From: Egicoccus sp. AB-alg2
Lineage (GTDB): Bacteria > Actinomycetota > Nitriliruptoria > Nitriliruptorales > Nitriliruptoraceae
Direction of reading: 5' to 3'
Length of the DNA: 64,000 nucleotides
NCBI RefSeq assembly: GCF_041821065.1
Contig: NZ_JBGUAX010000003.1
Span: forward strand, 1 to 64,000
Part shown: positions 47,736 through 56,416 of the stretch, piece by piece
Position numbering within the stretch: the first letter of the stretch is position 1
Layout of the letters: every line of letters starts with the position of its first letter
Program-made: the position numbers and the translations under genes
Notes under the pieces: generated by a model
Told to the model about the DNA's origin: nothing
The model's input: only the letters and a program-made list of their open reading frames with translations
The model's database searches: none

Positions 47736-48239
47736 GTGCTGCCCGTGCTGACGCTGCGCTCCAAGGCGCCGGAACAGACCCGCGAGCTCGCGGCCGCGCT
47801 GGCGCCGATGCTCGCGCCCGGTGACGTCGTCGCCCTCAGCGGCGAACTGGGCGCCGGCAAGACGTGCTTCGTCCAGGGGGCCGCCCGGGCGCTCGGCGTC
47901 CACGACCGCGTGACGTCGCCGACGTTCACCCTGGTGCGCACCTATCCCGAGGCCGACGTACCGATCGTGCACTGCGACGTCTACCGGCTCGACCGCCTGC
48001 AGGACGTCCTGGACCTCGGCGACGAGGTGCTGGCGCCGGACGTGGTCACGTTCGTGGAGTGGGGTGACGCCGTGGCGTCCCTGCTGCCCGACGACCGGCT
48101 GGACGTCGAGCTCACGCTGGCCGACGACGAGGACCTCGACGGCGACCGGCTCGTGCGCCTGCGCCCGACCGGGCCGCACTGGCAGCGGCGGCTCGAGGAC
48201 CTCGCCGACGCGTGCGCCGCCTGGCGCGTGGAAGGGTGA
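47736..48239 (+). CDS. tsaE: tRNA t6A-synthesis ATPase TsaE
   Basis: 167 residues from GTG 47736. P-loop GELGAGKTCFVQG, then SPTFTLVRTYPEA and HCDVYRLD. The ATPase that completes threonylcarbamoyl transfer by TsaBD. Start overlaps nothing; stop overlaps tsaB by four bases. Confidence 0.95.
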   Translation: MLPVLTLRSKAPEQTRELAAALAPMLAPGDVVALSGELGAGKTCFVQGAARALGVHDRVTSPTFTLVRTYPEADVPIVHCDVYRLDRLQDVLDLGDEVLAPDVVTFVEWGDAVASLLPDDRLDVELTLADDEDLDGDRLVRLRPTGPHWQRRLEDLADACAAWRVEG

Positions 48240-48958
48240 CCGACGTGCTCGTCCTTGGTCTGGAGACCTCGACCGGCCAGTCCTCCGTGGCGCTGGTCGG
48301 CAACGACGGCGTGGTCGCGTCGGCCTCGCTGGGCGTCGCGCGGCGTCACGGCGAGTTCCTGGCGCCGGCCATCCGGTTCTGCCTGACGCAGGCCGGCGTC
48401 GACGTCGAGCGCGTGACGGGGGTCGCCGTCGGCCTCGGCCCGGGGCTGTACACCGGCCTGCGTGTCGGCATCGCGACCGCGCAGGCGTTCGCGGCCGCCC
48501 GCGACCTGCCCGTGGTCGGCCTGTCCGGGCTGGACGTGATCGCCTTCCAGGCCCGCCACGTCCGCCGGCTGATCTGCGCCGTGATCGACGCCCGCCGTGG
48601 CGAGCTGTTCTGGGCGCTCTACCGCGCCGTGCCCGGCGGGGTGCAGCGCCAGACCGAGCTGCGCGTCGGCACGCCGCCGCAGCTCGCGGCCGAGCTGGAG
48701 GCGGCCGGCGAGGACTGCCTCGTCATCGGCGACGGGCTCGCCCGGGCCCGCGACGACCTGCGACGCGTCGGCGTGGACGCGTCCGACCTGTTCGACGCCA
48801 GCCCCGACGCCGCGCACCTCGCGGAGCTGGCGGTCCCGCGCTTCGAGCGCGAGGAGACCACGCGGCCCACGGACCTGCTGCCGATCTACCTGCGTCAGGC
48901 CGACGCGAAGATCGGTTGGGAGACGCGCGGCCGCCTCCGCGGTGGCGAGGCGTCGTGA
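48236..48958 (+). CDS. tsaB: tRNA t6A-synthesis protein TsaB
   Basis: 240 residues from GTG 48236 (a second GTG at 48245 is possible). LGLETSTGQSSVAL and GVAVGLGPGLYTGLRVGIAT are the ASKHA-fold TsaB signatures. Pairs with TsaD to form the t6A catalytic complex. Coupled to tsaE and rimI by four-base overlaps. Confidence 0.95.
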   Translation: MTDVLVLGLETSTGQSSVALVGNDGVVASASLGVARRHGEFLAPAIRFCLTQAGVDVERVTGVAVGLGPGLYTGLRVGIATAQAFAAARDLPVVGLSGLDVIAFQARHVRRLICAVIDARRGELFWALYRAVPGGVQRQTELRVGTPPQLAAELEAAGEDCLVIGDGLARARDDLRRVGVDASDLFDASPDAAHLAELAVPRFEREETTRPTDLLPIYLRQADAKIGWETRGRLRGGEAS

Positions 48959-49443
48959 GTCCGCCGGCGCCCGACGTCGGCACCGGCCGTGTCGAGGTGC
49001 ACGTGGAGCCGGCCGGCCCGGCAGACCTGCACGAACTCCGCACCCTGCCCGGCCTGGCCGAGTCCACCCGTCGGCAGCTGGCGGCCGACCTCACCCGTGG
49101 TGACCGTCGCTGCCTGCTCGCACGCACCGACGGCGGCGAGGTGGTCGGCTTCGTGGCGGGCCTGCGCCAGCTCGACGACGTGCACGTCCTGGACGTCGCG
49201 GTGGCACCGGCCGTGCGCGGCCGGGGGATCGGTCGGCGGCTGCTCGAGGAGCTGATCGTGCAGGAACGTGCCGCCGGCGCGGCCGGGGTCACCCTGGAGG
49301 TGCGGCGTTCCAACGTGCCGGCCATCGCGCTGTACCGTCGACTGGGTTTCACCGTCGAGGGGCAGCGTCCGCGCTATTACCCCGACGGCGAGGACGCGCT
49401 GCTGATGTGGCAGCACGCCTCGGCCGGCGGTGCGCAGCGGTGA
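48955..49443 (+). CDS. rimI: Ribosomal-protein-alanine acetyltransferase RimI-like
   Basis: 162 residues from GTG 48955, one GNAT domain: LDVAVAPAVRGRGIGRRLL (acetyl-CoA loop) and ALYRRLGFTVEGQRPRYYP. The conserved tsaB-rimI-tsaD order supports RimI, which acetylates the N-terminus of S18. Other GNAT substrates are not excluded. Confidence 0.88.
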   Translation: MSPPAPDVGTGRVEVHVEPAGPADLHELRTLPGLAESTRRQLAADLTRGDRRCLLARTDGGEVVGFVAGLRQLDDVHVLDVAVAPAVRGRGIGRRLLEELIVQERAAGAAGVTLEVRRSNVPAIALYRRLGFTVEGQRPRYYPDGEDALLMWQHASAGGAQR

Positions 49444-49470
49444 CGAGCCGGCGAACGAGGACGGACTGAC

Positions 49471-50478
49471 GTGTTGGTACTGGGGATCGAGACGTCCTGT
49501 GACGAGACCGCCGTCGGCATCGTCGAGGACCGCTTCACCCTGCGCGCCAACGTCATCGCCTCCCAGGTCGACCTGCATGCGCCGTTCGGTGGGGTGGTGC
49601 CCGAGGTCGCCGCTCGCGCCCACCTCGAGGCGCTGCTGCCGACCATCGACCATGCGCTCGTGGAGGCGGGCTGTCGCCTCTCCGACGTGGACGCCATCGC
49701 CGTCACGGCGGGGCCCGGGCTGATCGGCGCGCTGCTCGTCGGGGTGTCCGCCGCGAAGGGTCTGGCGCTCGCCCACGACAAGCCGCTGGTCGGTGTCAAC
49801 CACCTGCGCGCCCACGTCGAGGTGGCACAGCTCGAGCACGGTGAACTCGAACCGCCGCTGGCGGCGCTGGTCGTGTCCGGCGGCCACACCTCGATCGTGG
49901 CGATGGGCGAGGACGGCCGGTTCCGGCAGCTCGGTTCCACCATCGACGACGCCGCCGGGGAGGCCTTCGACAAGATCGCCCGGTTCATCGGTCTGGGCTA
50001 CCCAGGTGGGCCGGAGATCGACCGGCTGGCGCGGCAGGGTGACGCCCAGGCGATCGCCTTCCCGCGGGCGATGCTGCACGACGACACCTACGACCTGTCG
50101 TTGTCGGGGCTCAAGACGGCCGTGATCCGCTACCTGCGCAAGCTCGAGGCCGCCGGGCAGGAACCCGACCTGGCCGACGTCGCCGCCTCGTTCCAGGAGG
50201 CGATCGTCGACGTGCAGGTGAAGAAGACCCTGCGAGCCGCCCGCGACCAGGGCCTCGAACGTGTCGTGCTGGCCGGCGGCGTGGCCGCCAACAGCCGCCT
50301 CCGGGCCCGCTTCCAGCAGGCCTGCGAGGAGGCCGGGCTGGGCCTGCTGGTGCCCTCGATCCCGCTGTGTACGGACAACGGGGCCATGGTGGCCGCGTCC
50401 GGTGCCAACCAGCTGGCCGCCGGCGTCGTCGCCGACCTCGAGCTCGGCGTCGACCCCAACCTGCCGCTGGCCGGATGA
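49471..50478 (+). CDS. tsaD: tRNA t6A threonylcarbamoyltransferase TsaD
   Basis: 335 residues from GTG 49471. [16 protein letters not shown] and the metal-binding His pair in [12 protein letters not shown] are present, as is [13 protein letters not shown]. It transfers threonylcarbamoyl to A37 of ANN-decoding tRNAs. 27 bases after rimI, with GAGGACG as ribosome site. Confidence 0.97.
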   Translation: MLVLGIETSCDETAVGIVEDRFTLRANVIASQVDLHAPFGGVVPEVAARAHLEALLPTIDHALVEAGCRLSDVDAIAVTAGPGLIGALLVGVSAAKGLALAHDKPLVGVNHLRAHVEVAQLEHGELEPPLAALVVSGGHTSIVAMGEDGRFRQLGSTIDDAAGEAFDKIARFIGLGYPGGPEIDRLARQGDAQAIAFPRAMLHDDTYDLSLSGLKTAVIRYLRKLEAAGQEPDLADVAASFQEAIVDVQVKKTLRAARDQGLERVVLAGGVAANSRLRARFQQACEEAGLGLLVPSIPLCTDNGAMVAASGANQLAAGVVADLELGVDPNLPLAG

Positions 50479-50527
50479 TGCACGACCCGCGGTCCGGGCG
50501 GCCGCACCTGCGACGGGGGAGCCAGTG

Positions 50528-51373
50528 ATGCTGCGGCGGTTGCGGTGGCGGCGCGCCGGGGCGGGTGAGCTGGAGACGATCGTGTCCCGGCTCGAACAGT
50601 GGCCCTGCGAGGTCGGCGGTGCCACCCGTCACATGTTCGCGCTCTCGGTCATCGAGGCCCAGGGCGTCGCGTCGCTGCGGCTGGCGTCCGACGACCACCG
50701 GTGGGCGGCCGCGGTCGTGTTCCCCAACCGCCTCGTCGTGCCCTGCGGCGACGCGAGCGTCATCGAGGAGGCCGGCAGTCCGGCCCGCCGCTGGCGGCTG
50801 CTGGTCGGCGACCGCGCCACCGGCGACGCCGTGCTGCACCACACCCCGCCCGACCCGGCGCTGATCGTGCACGACCAACGGTTCTTCGTCGTCGACGTGG
50901 ACCGGGTTCCCGGTCCCACCGAGCTGCCCGACCCGGGCCTGCGGCGGGCCGAGGCCGCGGATCTGGACGTCCTGGCCGATCTGGCCGTGCAGCTGCACGT
51001 CGACGACCACTTCGGTCCGGATCCCGGCCGGCTGGGCTGGCGTGGTTACCGGCAGCGTCTGGAGGGCAGCGTGCGGCAGGGGCTGGCGTACTGCGTCGGC
51101 CCCGTCGGCAAGCCGGTGTTCAAGCTGGAGCGGTCGGTGTCGTCGCGCCGCTGGGGAGTCCAGCTGGCCGGCATCGTGGCCGCGCCGGAGGCGCGGGGCC
51201 AGGGGCTGGGGCGCGCCGCGGTGGCCGCCGCCGTCCGTGCCGCCCTGGCCGAGGGGCCACGCGGTCGGCGGATCACGCTGCACGTCCGTGCCGACAACCC
51301 GGCGGCGCACGCCGCCTACCTCGCCGCCGGTTTCGTCGACCGCGAGGCCTGGCGGTTGGCCGTGCGCTCCTGA
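50528..51373 (+). CDS. Two-domain GNAT acetyltransferase
   Basis: 281 residues from ATG 50528 (GGGGGAG upstream). An N-terminal domain of about 130 residues resembles the DUF4081-type region; a GNAT domain follows (LAGIVAAPEARGQGLGRAAV, LHVRADNPAAHAAYLAAGF). Substrate unknown; trails the t6A cluster. Confidence 0.8.
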   Translation: MLRRLRWRRAGAGELETIVSRLEQWPCEVGGATRHMFALSVIEAQGVASLRLASDDHRWAAAVVFPNRLVVPCGDASVIEEAGSPARRWRLLVGDRATGDAVLHHTPPDPALIVHDQRFFVVDVDRVPGPTELPDPGLRRAEAADLDVLADLAVQLHVDDHFGPDPGRLGWRGYRQRLEGSVRQGLAYCVGPVGKPVFKLERSVSSRRWGVQLAGIVAAPEARGQGLGRAAVAAAVRAALAEGPRGRRITLHVRADNPAAHAAYLAAGFVDREAWRLAVRS

Positions 51374-51454
51374 GGCCCACGTCCGCGACACGGTCGGCGG
51401 TCACGTGAGCCCGGGGGGGCGAACGTGCCGACGGGCCCGGCGTGGGCCAGGGTG

Positions 51455-51982
51455 TCAGGCGGTGCGCTCCTCCGCGGCAGCCGCCGGGTCGGGCAGCACG
51501 GCGCCGTGGTTGCGCAGGCTGTCGAGCAGCTGTAGCGGCTCGTGACCGCTCGCGACGGCGACCGTGTGCAGGTCGTCGCGCCGCACGGTCAGCAGGGTGC
51601 CGTTGTGGTCGCCGCGGCGACGCCGGACGTCGGCGGCGAACCGCGCCGTGGCGCGCACCGGTGCGGGCGTGCCCTCGCCGTCCTCGAGGCGGCGCAGGTC
51701 GAGGACATGGCGCCGGACCGACGCCCCCGCGGCATGCTCGACGGGCTCCGGCCGGTGCACCGGGGTGAGGAGGTCCTGCAGGGGGACGCCGTAGAAGTGC
51801 GCGAGTTGCGCCAGCCGGGCGATCGTCAGATTGCGTTGCCCGCGTTCGTACGCGCCGACGGCGACGGCCTTCCACACGCCGTCACTACGGACTTCGACGT
51901 CCGCGAGCGACAGGCCCTGTTGGCGGCGGATGTCGCGCAGCCGGCAGCCGAGTCGTGCCGCAGGGGTCGAGGTGTCGCTCAT
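51455..51982 (-). CDS. BldD-like c-di-GMP-responsive transcription regulator
   Basis: 175 residues from ATG 51982. The N-terminal HTH (RLRDIRRQQGLSLADVEVRS, then WKAVAVGAYERGQR and FYGVPLQDLL) is the BldD core. The C-terminal domain has RGD-HNGTLLTV-RRDD (residues about 138-152), the exact RGD-X8-RxxD signature by which Streptomyces BldD binds tetrameric c-di-GMP. It overlaps the LPXTG gene upstream by four bases, so the two are co-translated. Its paralogue lies at 55681-56295. Confidence 0.9.
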   Translation of the reverse strand: MSDTSTPAARLGCRLRDIRRQQGLSLADVEVRSDGVWKAVAVGAYERGQRNLTIARLAQLAHFYGVPLQDLLTPVHRPEPVEHAAGASVRRHVLDLRRLEDGEGTPAPVRATARFAADVRRRRGDHNGTLLTVRRDDLHTVAVASGHEPLQLLDSLRNHGAVLPDPAAAAEERTA

Positions 51983-52914
51983 GCCGCACTCCCTCCAGCG
52001 CGTCGACGAAGACCTCGGCGTGCACGTCGAGCCGGGCTTGCGGCGCGCAGCAGTCCCAGGCCACCGGCAAGCGTCAGCAGGCCCGTGCCCGCCAGCCAGC
52101 GCGGCCGCTCGGCCGGGCCGGTCGCCGGCAGGGTCGGTGCACCGTCGCGCGAGTTGCCCTCGGCACCGACGGCGGGCGCGTCCGGCGACGCCGTCGGGTC
52201 GGCGGCCGGCAGGTCGGTCTCACCGCCGGCGTGGTCGTCGTTCGGCGACGCGGGCCGAGCACCGCACAGCGTCAGTTCGAGCACGTCGGTGGCGAAGCCG
52301 CGATAGGGGTCGGTCGCCTCTGCGACGTTGCCGTCGCGGTGGGTCAGCAACACCCGGGCGGCCTGGACCGCCGGATCGACCTCCCACTGCACGGCCACCC
52401 AGCCGGGCACGCCGGCGTCGCGTGTCTGCGCCGTGATGCTGACGGCGAACGGGTCACCCTCCACGGCGTCGGGCGTGAGCCGGGTCAGCGCGTGGCAGGA
52501 CCCGGCGGACGACCGGCCGGACGGACCGCCCCCCGGCTCGTCGGCCGCCTCGTCGGCCGGCTCGTCGGCCGGTTCGTCGGCCGACGGTGCCGGGCCTTCG
52601 GGGACCCCGGGCGCCGGCAGGTCGGTCACCGCGCCCGGCGGAGCGTCGGTTGGCGCGGCATCGTGGGCCATGGGGTCACCGGCCCCCGCCTCGCCGGTCA
52701 GGTCGCCGACGAGCCGGTCGTCGACCAGCCCCTCGTCGACGACCTCACCGCCGGGCGTCGTGTCGCCGTGGTCGGCCGCGGAGGAGGCCACGACGGACGC
52801 CGTCGCCTCGCGTGGTGCGTCGGCGGCCGCGGGAGCCACCAGGAGCGCCGAGAGACCCACCGTCAGGAGGGTGACGCGGCGCAGTGACGCGGATCGGGAT
52901 GTGAACGCGGCCAC
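51979..52914 (-). CDS. Secreted LPXTG-type surface protein
   Basis: 311 residues from ATG 52914. A signal peptide (about 1-31, TLLTVGLSALLVAPAAADAP) is followed by an Asp/Pro-rich stretch, then one domain of about 90 residues (SCHALTRLTPDAVEGDPFAVS to LELTLCG). The C-terminus has LPATG, a hydrophobic helix and an Arg-rich tail, so a sortase should link it to the wall. No family recognised for the middle domain. First gene of the two-gene unit with the BldD-like regulator. Confidence 0.82.
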   Translation of the reverse strand: MAAFTSRSASLRRVTLLTVGLSALLVAPAAADAPREATASVVASSAADHGDTTPGGEVVDEGLVDDRLVGDLTGEAGAGDPMAHDAAPTDAPPGAVTDLPAPGVPEGPAPSADEPADEPADEAADEPGGGPSGRSSAGSCHALTRLTPDAVEGDPFAVSITAQTRDAGVPGWVAVQWEVDPAVQAARVLLTHRDGNVAEATDPYRGFATDVLELTLCGARPASPNDDHAGGETDLPAADPTASPDAPAVGAEGNSRDGAPTLPATGPAERPRWLAGTGLLTLAGGLGLLRAASPARRARRGLRRRAGGSAA

Positions 52915-52975
52915 GAGCAGGTGCTCCGGACGGCCACCTCGCGGTGGCGACGGACACGTCGACGTGCCGGGGCGC

Positions 52976-53005
52976 GGACCCCGGGGCGTGATCGCCCCGG
53001 GGTCC
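52976..53005 (-). terminator. Strong terminator hairpin after the 753-residue surface-protein gene
   Basis: A 13-bp perfect stem (52976-52988 with 52993-53005) has a four-base loop. It lies 20 bases past the stop of the gene at 53025-55286 on the minus strand and before the next minus-strand gene, separating the two transcripts. GC-only stem without a U-run. Confidence 0.75.
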
Positions 53006-53024
53006 CCACCCGCGGGTCGTGCGG

Positions 53025-55286
53025 TCAGGCGTCGGCGTCGCGACGACGCGTCAGCCGGGACCCCAGTCCGAGCGCGGCCAGACCGGCGGCGAACAACGCG
53101 AGCAGCGAGGTGCCGGTGCGCGGCAGGTCGTGCGACACGCCGAGCACCTCCTCGTCGTCATCGTCGTCGTCCGGACGCGGCGCGGTCGGCGTGGACGGGG
53201 TGGGTTCGGGCTCGGGCTCCGGTTCGGGCTCGGGCTCCGGTTCGGGCTCCGGCTCCTCGACCGGCGGCTCGGGCAGGACGTCGTCGCACTCGTCCGGGAC
53301 GTCCTCGACGTCGAAGGTCAGCACCTGCTCGACGTCACCGAAGCGCACCGTCGCGGTGACCTCGGACCAGAACAGCTGGTCGTCACCGACCGGCCAGGGC
53401 AGCAGCGTCGTGCCGGCACCGATGGCGTGGCTCATCTCACCGCCGGCACCGTTGGTCAGGACGACCGTGCCCTCCTCGGCGCCCTGCAGGTCGGAGATCA
53501 CGATCTGCAGGTACTCCGTGAGGTCGACGCACGCCGCCGAACCGACGGCCACGAACGACACGGGCTCCGGGTCCGGGTCCGGATCGGGGTCCGGGTCAGG
53601 ATCGGGGTCCGGGTCGGGGTCCGGGTCGGGCAGACAGTCGGCCTCGAACTCACCCGTGGCGAGCACCTCGTCGCCTACGGAGACCGTCACCGTGGCCGAG
53701 CTTCCGGCCGCGAGCGCGACGACCACCTCGTCGGCGCCGCCGGCCGGGACGTCGACCTCCTCGAGGCCGTCGCCGTACTGGACGCGGAACCGCACGGTGC
53801 CGGAGGACCCGTCCGTGCCGTCGGAGGAAGCGCTGTTGTCCAGGTGCACGCGGACGCGGAACGCGCCGGTCGGCTCGTCGTCGACCGTGACGCACTCGCC
53901 CTCGAGCGAGGCCGCGGGCTCGACCACCGCGGGAACGGTCGGCTCGCAGCTGGCCGTGAACTCGCCGGAGGCGAGCGTCTGGCCCTTGGCCCGGATTTGC
54001 AGGTTCCAGGTCTCACCGTTGGGCACGTAGCCCGTCCACGAGTCCGTCTGCCCGGCCGCGACCTCGGTCGTGTCCAGGACGGTCTCGCCGCCCTCGGTGA
54101 TGCGCACGACGGTGAAGACGACGGCCCCCGACTCGATGGTGCCGTCGGTGGAGTCGCTGTTGTCGAAGGTGGCGGTCACGCGGGTGTCGTACTGCTGGTC
54201 GCCGTCGGCCGTGAGGCACTCGCCCTCGAGCGAGGCCGCCGGTTCGACGACCGCGGGGACAGGTGCGCAGTCGGCGGTGAACTCGCCGGAGGCGAGCGTC
54301 TGACCGCTGACGCGGACCTGCAGGCTCCAGGTCTCGCCATTGGGCACGTAACCGGTCCACGACGCGCTGGCGCCCGCGGCGACGGTCTTGGTGTGCAGGA
54401 TGGTCTCGCCGCCGTCACCGAGACGGACCACCTGGAACTCGACCGAGCCGGCGCCGGCGGTGGTGCCGTCGGTGGAGGCGGTGTTGTCGAGGGTGGCGGT
54501 CACGCGGGTGTCGTACTGGTGGTCACCGTCGGCCGTCAGGCACTTGCCCTTCAGCGAAGCCGCGGGTGCGACCTTCGGTGGCGTGCGCACGACGTGGTAG
54601 ATGCGGATGTGGCTGAACGCGGGCGTGTTGCCGTTGCCGACGGTCCAGCCGATCGTGCCCTGCGTGCCGGTGACCTTGCCGGAGTGGCTGTCACCCGCCT
54701 TGATGCAGAACTCGACGCTGATCGGGTCGCCGTTCACGTCGGTGAAGGAGACGGTCGGCCCGGAGTAGGCGATCTTGATCGTGACGCCGTCGATCACCAC
54801 GGAGCTGGTGTTCGGGCTGATCTCCGGCGCGTCCTGCGGGCAGTTGCCGTCGTAGCCCGGCAGTTCGATGGTCGTGGCCGGGAACGTGGTCGTGGAGGTC
54901 GCGGTGAAGGCAGCCGGCTCGTCACCGGCGGTCTCCTCGGCCTCCTCGGTGGCCTCGTCGGCCACGGTGTCGCCGTCCGACAGCTGGCCGTCCGCGTCGG
55001 CGTCGCCGTCCGACGTCTCGCCGTCGGTGTGGCCGGCCGACGTCTCGGTCGTCGCGTCGTCGGCCGCGGTGTCGCCGCCGTCGTCGGCGCTGGTCTCCTC
55101 GGCTGCGGGTGCCGCGAGCGCCGCGTCGGCGGGTTCGGTCTCGGTCTCGGTCGGTTGGTCGGCCCCCGTCTCTGCGCCGCCCTCGTCCGCGAGGGCCGCC
55201 AGCGACGACATGGGCAGGAGGATGCTCAGCACGAGCACCAGGCAGGCGGCGAGACGCAATGTTCGCCGTATCGATCGTCCCCTCAT
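53025..55286 (-). CDS. Large LPXTG surface protein with three repeat domains
   Basis: 753 residues from ATG 55286. Signal peptide about 1-34. An acidic Thr/Ala region runs to about 125, then a domain near 140-235. Three repeats of about 105 residues follow, each opening with AASLxGxC and ending with TLASGEFxAxC. A (DP)n spacer, another domain and an (EP)n spacer lead to LPRTG, a membrane helix and RRRDADA. The paired cysteines at repeat ends suggest one disulphide per domain, Ig-like in layout. The longer frame upstream is rejected because it runs through the conserved RNA leader. Confidence 0.85.
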   Translation of the reverse strand: MRGRSIRRTLRLAACLVLVLSILLPMSSLAALADEGGAETGADQPTETETEPADAALAAPAAEETSADDGGDTAADDATTETSAGHTDGETSDGDADADGQLSDGDTVADEATEEAEETAGDEPAAFTATSTTTFPATTIELPGYDGNCPQDAPEISPNTSSVVIDGVTIKIAYSGPTVSFTDVNGDPISVEFCIKAGDSHSGKVTGTQGTIGWTVGNGNTPAFSHIRIYHVVRTPPKVAPAASLKGKCLTADGDHQYDTRVTATLDNTASTDGTTAGAGSVEFQVVRLGDGGETILHTKTVAAGASASWTGYVPNGETWSLQVRVSGQTLASGEFTADCAPVPAVVEPAASLEGECLTADGDQQYDTRVTATFDNSDSTDGTIESGAVVFTVVRITEGGETVLDTTEVAAGQTDSWTGYVPNGETWNLQIRAKGQTLASGEFTASCEPTVPAVVEPAASLEGECVTVDDEPTGAFRVRVHLDNSASSDGTDGSSGTVRFRVQYGDGLEEVDVPAGGADEVVVALAAGSSATVTVSVGDEVLATGEFEADCLPDPDPDPDPDPDPDPDPDPDPEPVSFVAVGSAACVDLTEYLQIVISDLQGAEEGTVVLTNGAGGEMSHAIGAGTTLLPWPVGDDQLFWSEVTATVRFGDVEQVLTFDVEDVPDECDDVLPEPPVEEPEPEPEPEPEPEPEPEPTPSTPTAPRPDDDDDDEEVLGVSHDLPRTGTSLLALFAAGLAALGLGSRLTRRRDADA
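53204..53262 (-). repeat. Glu-Pro coding repeat
   Basis: Alternating GGTTCG/GGCTCC hexamer-like units encode an (EP)n wall-spanning spacer just before the sortase signal of the 753-residue protein. Confidence 0.75.
53566..53634 (-). repeat. Asp-Pro coding repeat
   Basis: Imperfect 6-bp units (GGGTCC/GGATCG type) encode about ten Asp-Pro pairs in the same surface protein. Likely a stiff, charged stalk and a slippage-prone tract. Confidence 0.8.
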
Positions 55287-55444
55287 GGGTCCAGAACCTT
55301 TGAGCTCGTGCGCCGACCCCGCGGGAGGGGGCCGACGCCTTCGTCGGTCCCGGGTCGGTCTCGCCACTAGCTCGCTCTGGACTCGGGCAGGCTTCGCCCG
55401 GGCGACCGTTGCAGTCCAAAGGTCAATGCGCCCCAGACGGTCAC
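55287..55444 (-). promoter_or_regulatory. Structured 5' leader RNA (copy B) of the 753-residue surface-protein gene
   Basis: Transcribed on the minus strand. Stem P1 pairs 55413-55421 with 55375-55383. The leader shares long blocks with copy A at 57929-58111: GTGACCGT, ACCUYUGGAC, CGGUCGCC and CCAGAGCGAGC-N-AGUGGCGAGACC. ACCUUU (complement of 55418-55423) is fully complementary to the Shine-Dalgarno AAAGGU (55296-55301). P1 formation and Shine-Dalgarno masking exclude each other. No riboswitch class I know matches. Confidence 0.72.
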
Positions 55445-55680
55445 GACGTGACCGCTCGCTGCGTGGTTGTTGCAGCGCTGTTGATCTTGCCCTGACCGTC
55501 ACGCTGGCGAGCGAGTTCTGCGCGTCCGGTTACGGCGAATGGGGCGTTCTCGCCCGTGCAGGCCCCTGGTCGCGCGATGTCTGCCCGTCTCGCGGCCGAA
55601 CGGCCTCTACGCAGCGTTCACGGCCGGTGACGCAGCGTTGCAGCCGTCGGCGGCTCCGATGTCTGGAGCGCGGTTCGGGT
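55445..55680. other. Intergenic stretch between leader B and the second BldD-like gene
   Basis: Holds the promoter region for the minus-strand 753-residue gene and two ACGCAGCGT boxes listed separately. I find no gene in it; the longer open frames are shadows. Confidence 0.5.
55609..55639. promoter_or_regulatory. Two tandem candidate BldD boxes
   Basis: ACGCAGCGTT occurs at 55609-55618 and 55630-55639, exactly 21 bp apart. Each contains ACnC(A/T)GnGT, the symmetric core of the published Streptomyces BldD site; only one flank base of the full site is met, in the second copy. They sit between a BldD-like gene and the surface gene it could regulate. Confidence 0.45.
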
Positions 55681-56295
55681 TCAGTCGGTGACGATGGCGC
55701 CCTGCTCGCGGAGCGCCGACAGGAGCGCCTCCGGGTCGTGGCCGACCGCGACCGCGATGGTGCGCAGGTCGTCGGCGCGGACGGTGAGGACCCGTCCGTT
55801 GTGGTCGCCACGTTGGAGGCGGATGTGCTCGGCGAACCGGGCGACCGCCTGCAGGGCGATCGGGTCGAGCGCCTCGTGGGCGTCGTCGTCGAGCCGTCGC
55901 AGGTCGAGGGTCACCCGACCGGAGCCCCGTGCGTCGGCCTCGTGACCTGAAGGCGGCGGAGCATGGGTCGCGCCGTGCGGCTCGGGCAACAGACTGGACA
56001 GCGGCACGCCGTAGAAGGCGGCCAGGCCCGCGAGGCGCGAGATCGTGACGGCACGGTCACCGCGTTCGTACGCCCCGACCACGACGGCCTTCCAGTGGCC
56101 GGCGCTGCGTTCCTCCACTTCGGCGAGGGACAACCCCTGCTGCCGACGGATGTCGCGAAGCCGCTCACCGACGAGATTGCCCGTGGGTCGGGCCGTCGAG
56201 GACACGACCTCGGAGGGGGCGAGGCCGACATCCGCTCCGAGGGCGAGCCGCACGGCGACGTCGACGTCGCCGGCGTCCACGACGGTGTCGCTCAC
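55681..56295 (-). CDS. Second BldD-like c-di-GMP-responsive regulator
   Basis: 204 residues from GTG 56295 (GGGAG four to six bases upstream). An N-terminal extension of about 35 residues precedes the HTH (ERLRDIRRQQGLSLAEVEER, WKAVVVGAYERGDRAVTI). The C-terminal domain ends with RGD-HNGRVLTV-RADD, again the BldD c-di-GMP signature. Close to the regulator at 51455-51982 across its whole length. It follows an LPXTG gene by 121 bases, repeating that arrangement. Confidence 0.9.
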   Translation of the reverse strand: MSDTVVDAGDVDVAVRLALGADVGLAPSEVVSSTARPTGNLVGERLRDIRRQQGLSLAEVEERSAGHWKAVVVGAYERGDRAVTISRLAGLAAFYGVPLSSLLPEPHGATHAPPPSGHEADARGSGRVTLDLRRLDDDAHEALDPIALQAVARFAEHIRLQRGDHNGRVLTVRADDLRTIAVAVGHDPEALLSALREQGAIVTD

Positions 56296-56376
56296 GGGGT
56301 CTCCCGGTCGGTGGTCGCTCGAAGTCAAGCCGTTCCGTGGCCGGCATGCGTGAGAACGAGCGGAACGGGTGCCGCC

Positions 56377-56404
56377 GGTGGCGGAGCCGTACGGTTCCGC
56401 CACC
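56377..56404 (-). terminator. Hairpin between the LPXTG gene and the second BldD-like gene
   Basis: GGTGGCGGA (56377-56385) pairs perfectly with 56396-56404 and can extend inward. It may limit read-through from the surface gene into the regulator gene. No U-run. Confidence 0.5.
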
Positions 56405-56416
56405 AGCGGGGACCTG

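Noticed and set aside
53019-55370. Plus-strand open frame of 783 codons opposite the large surface protein
   Set aside because: Composition mirrors the repeat codons of the true minus-strand gene, which has a signal peptide and LPRTG.
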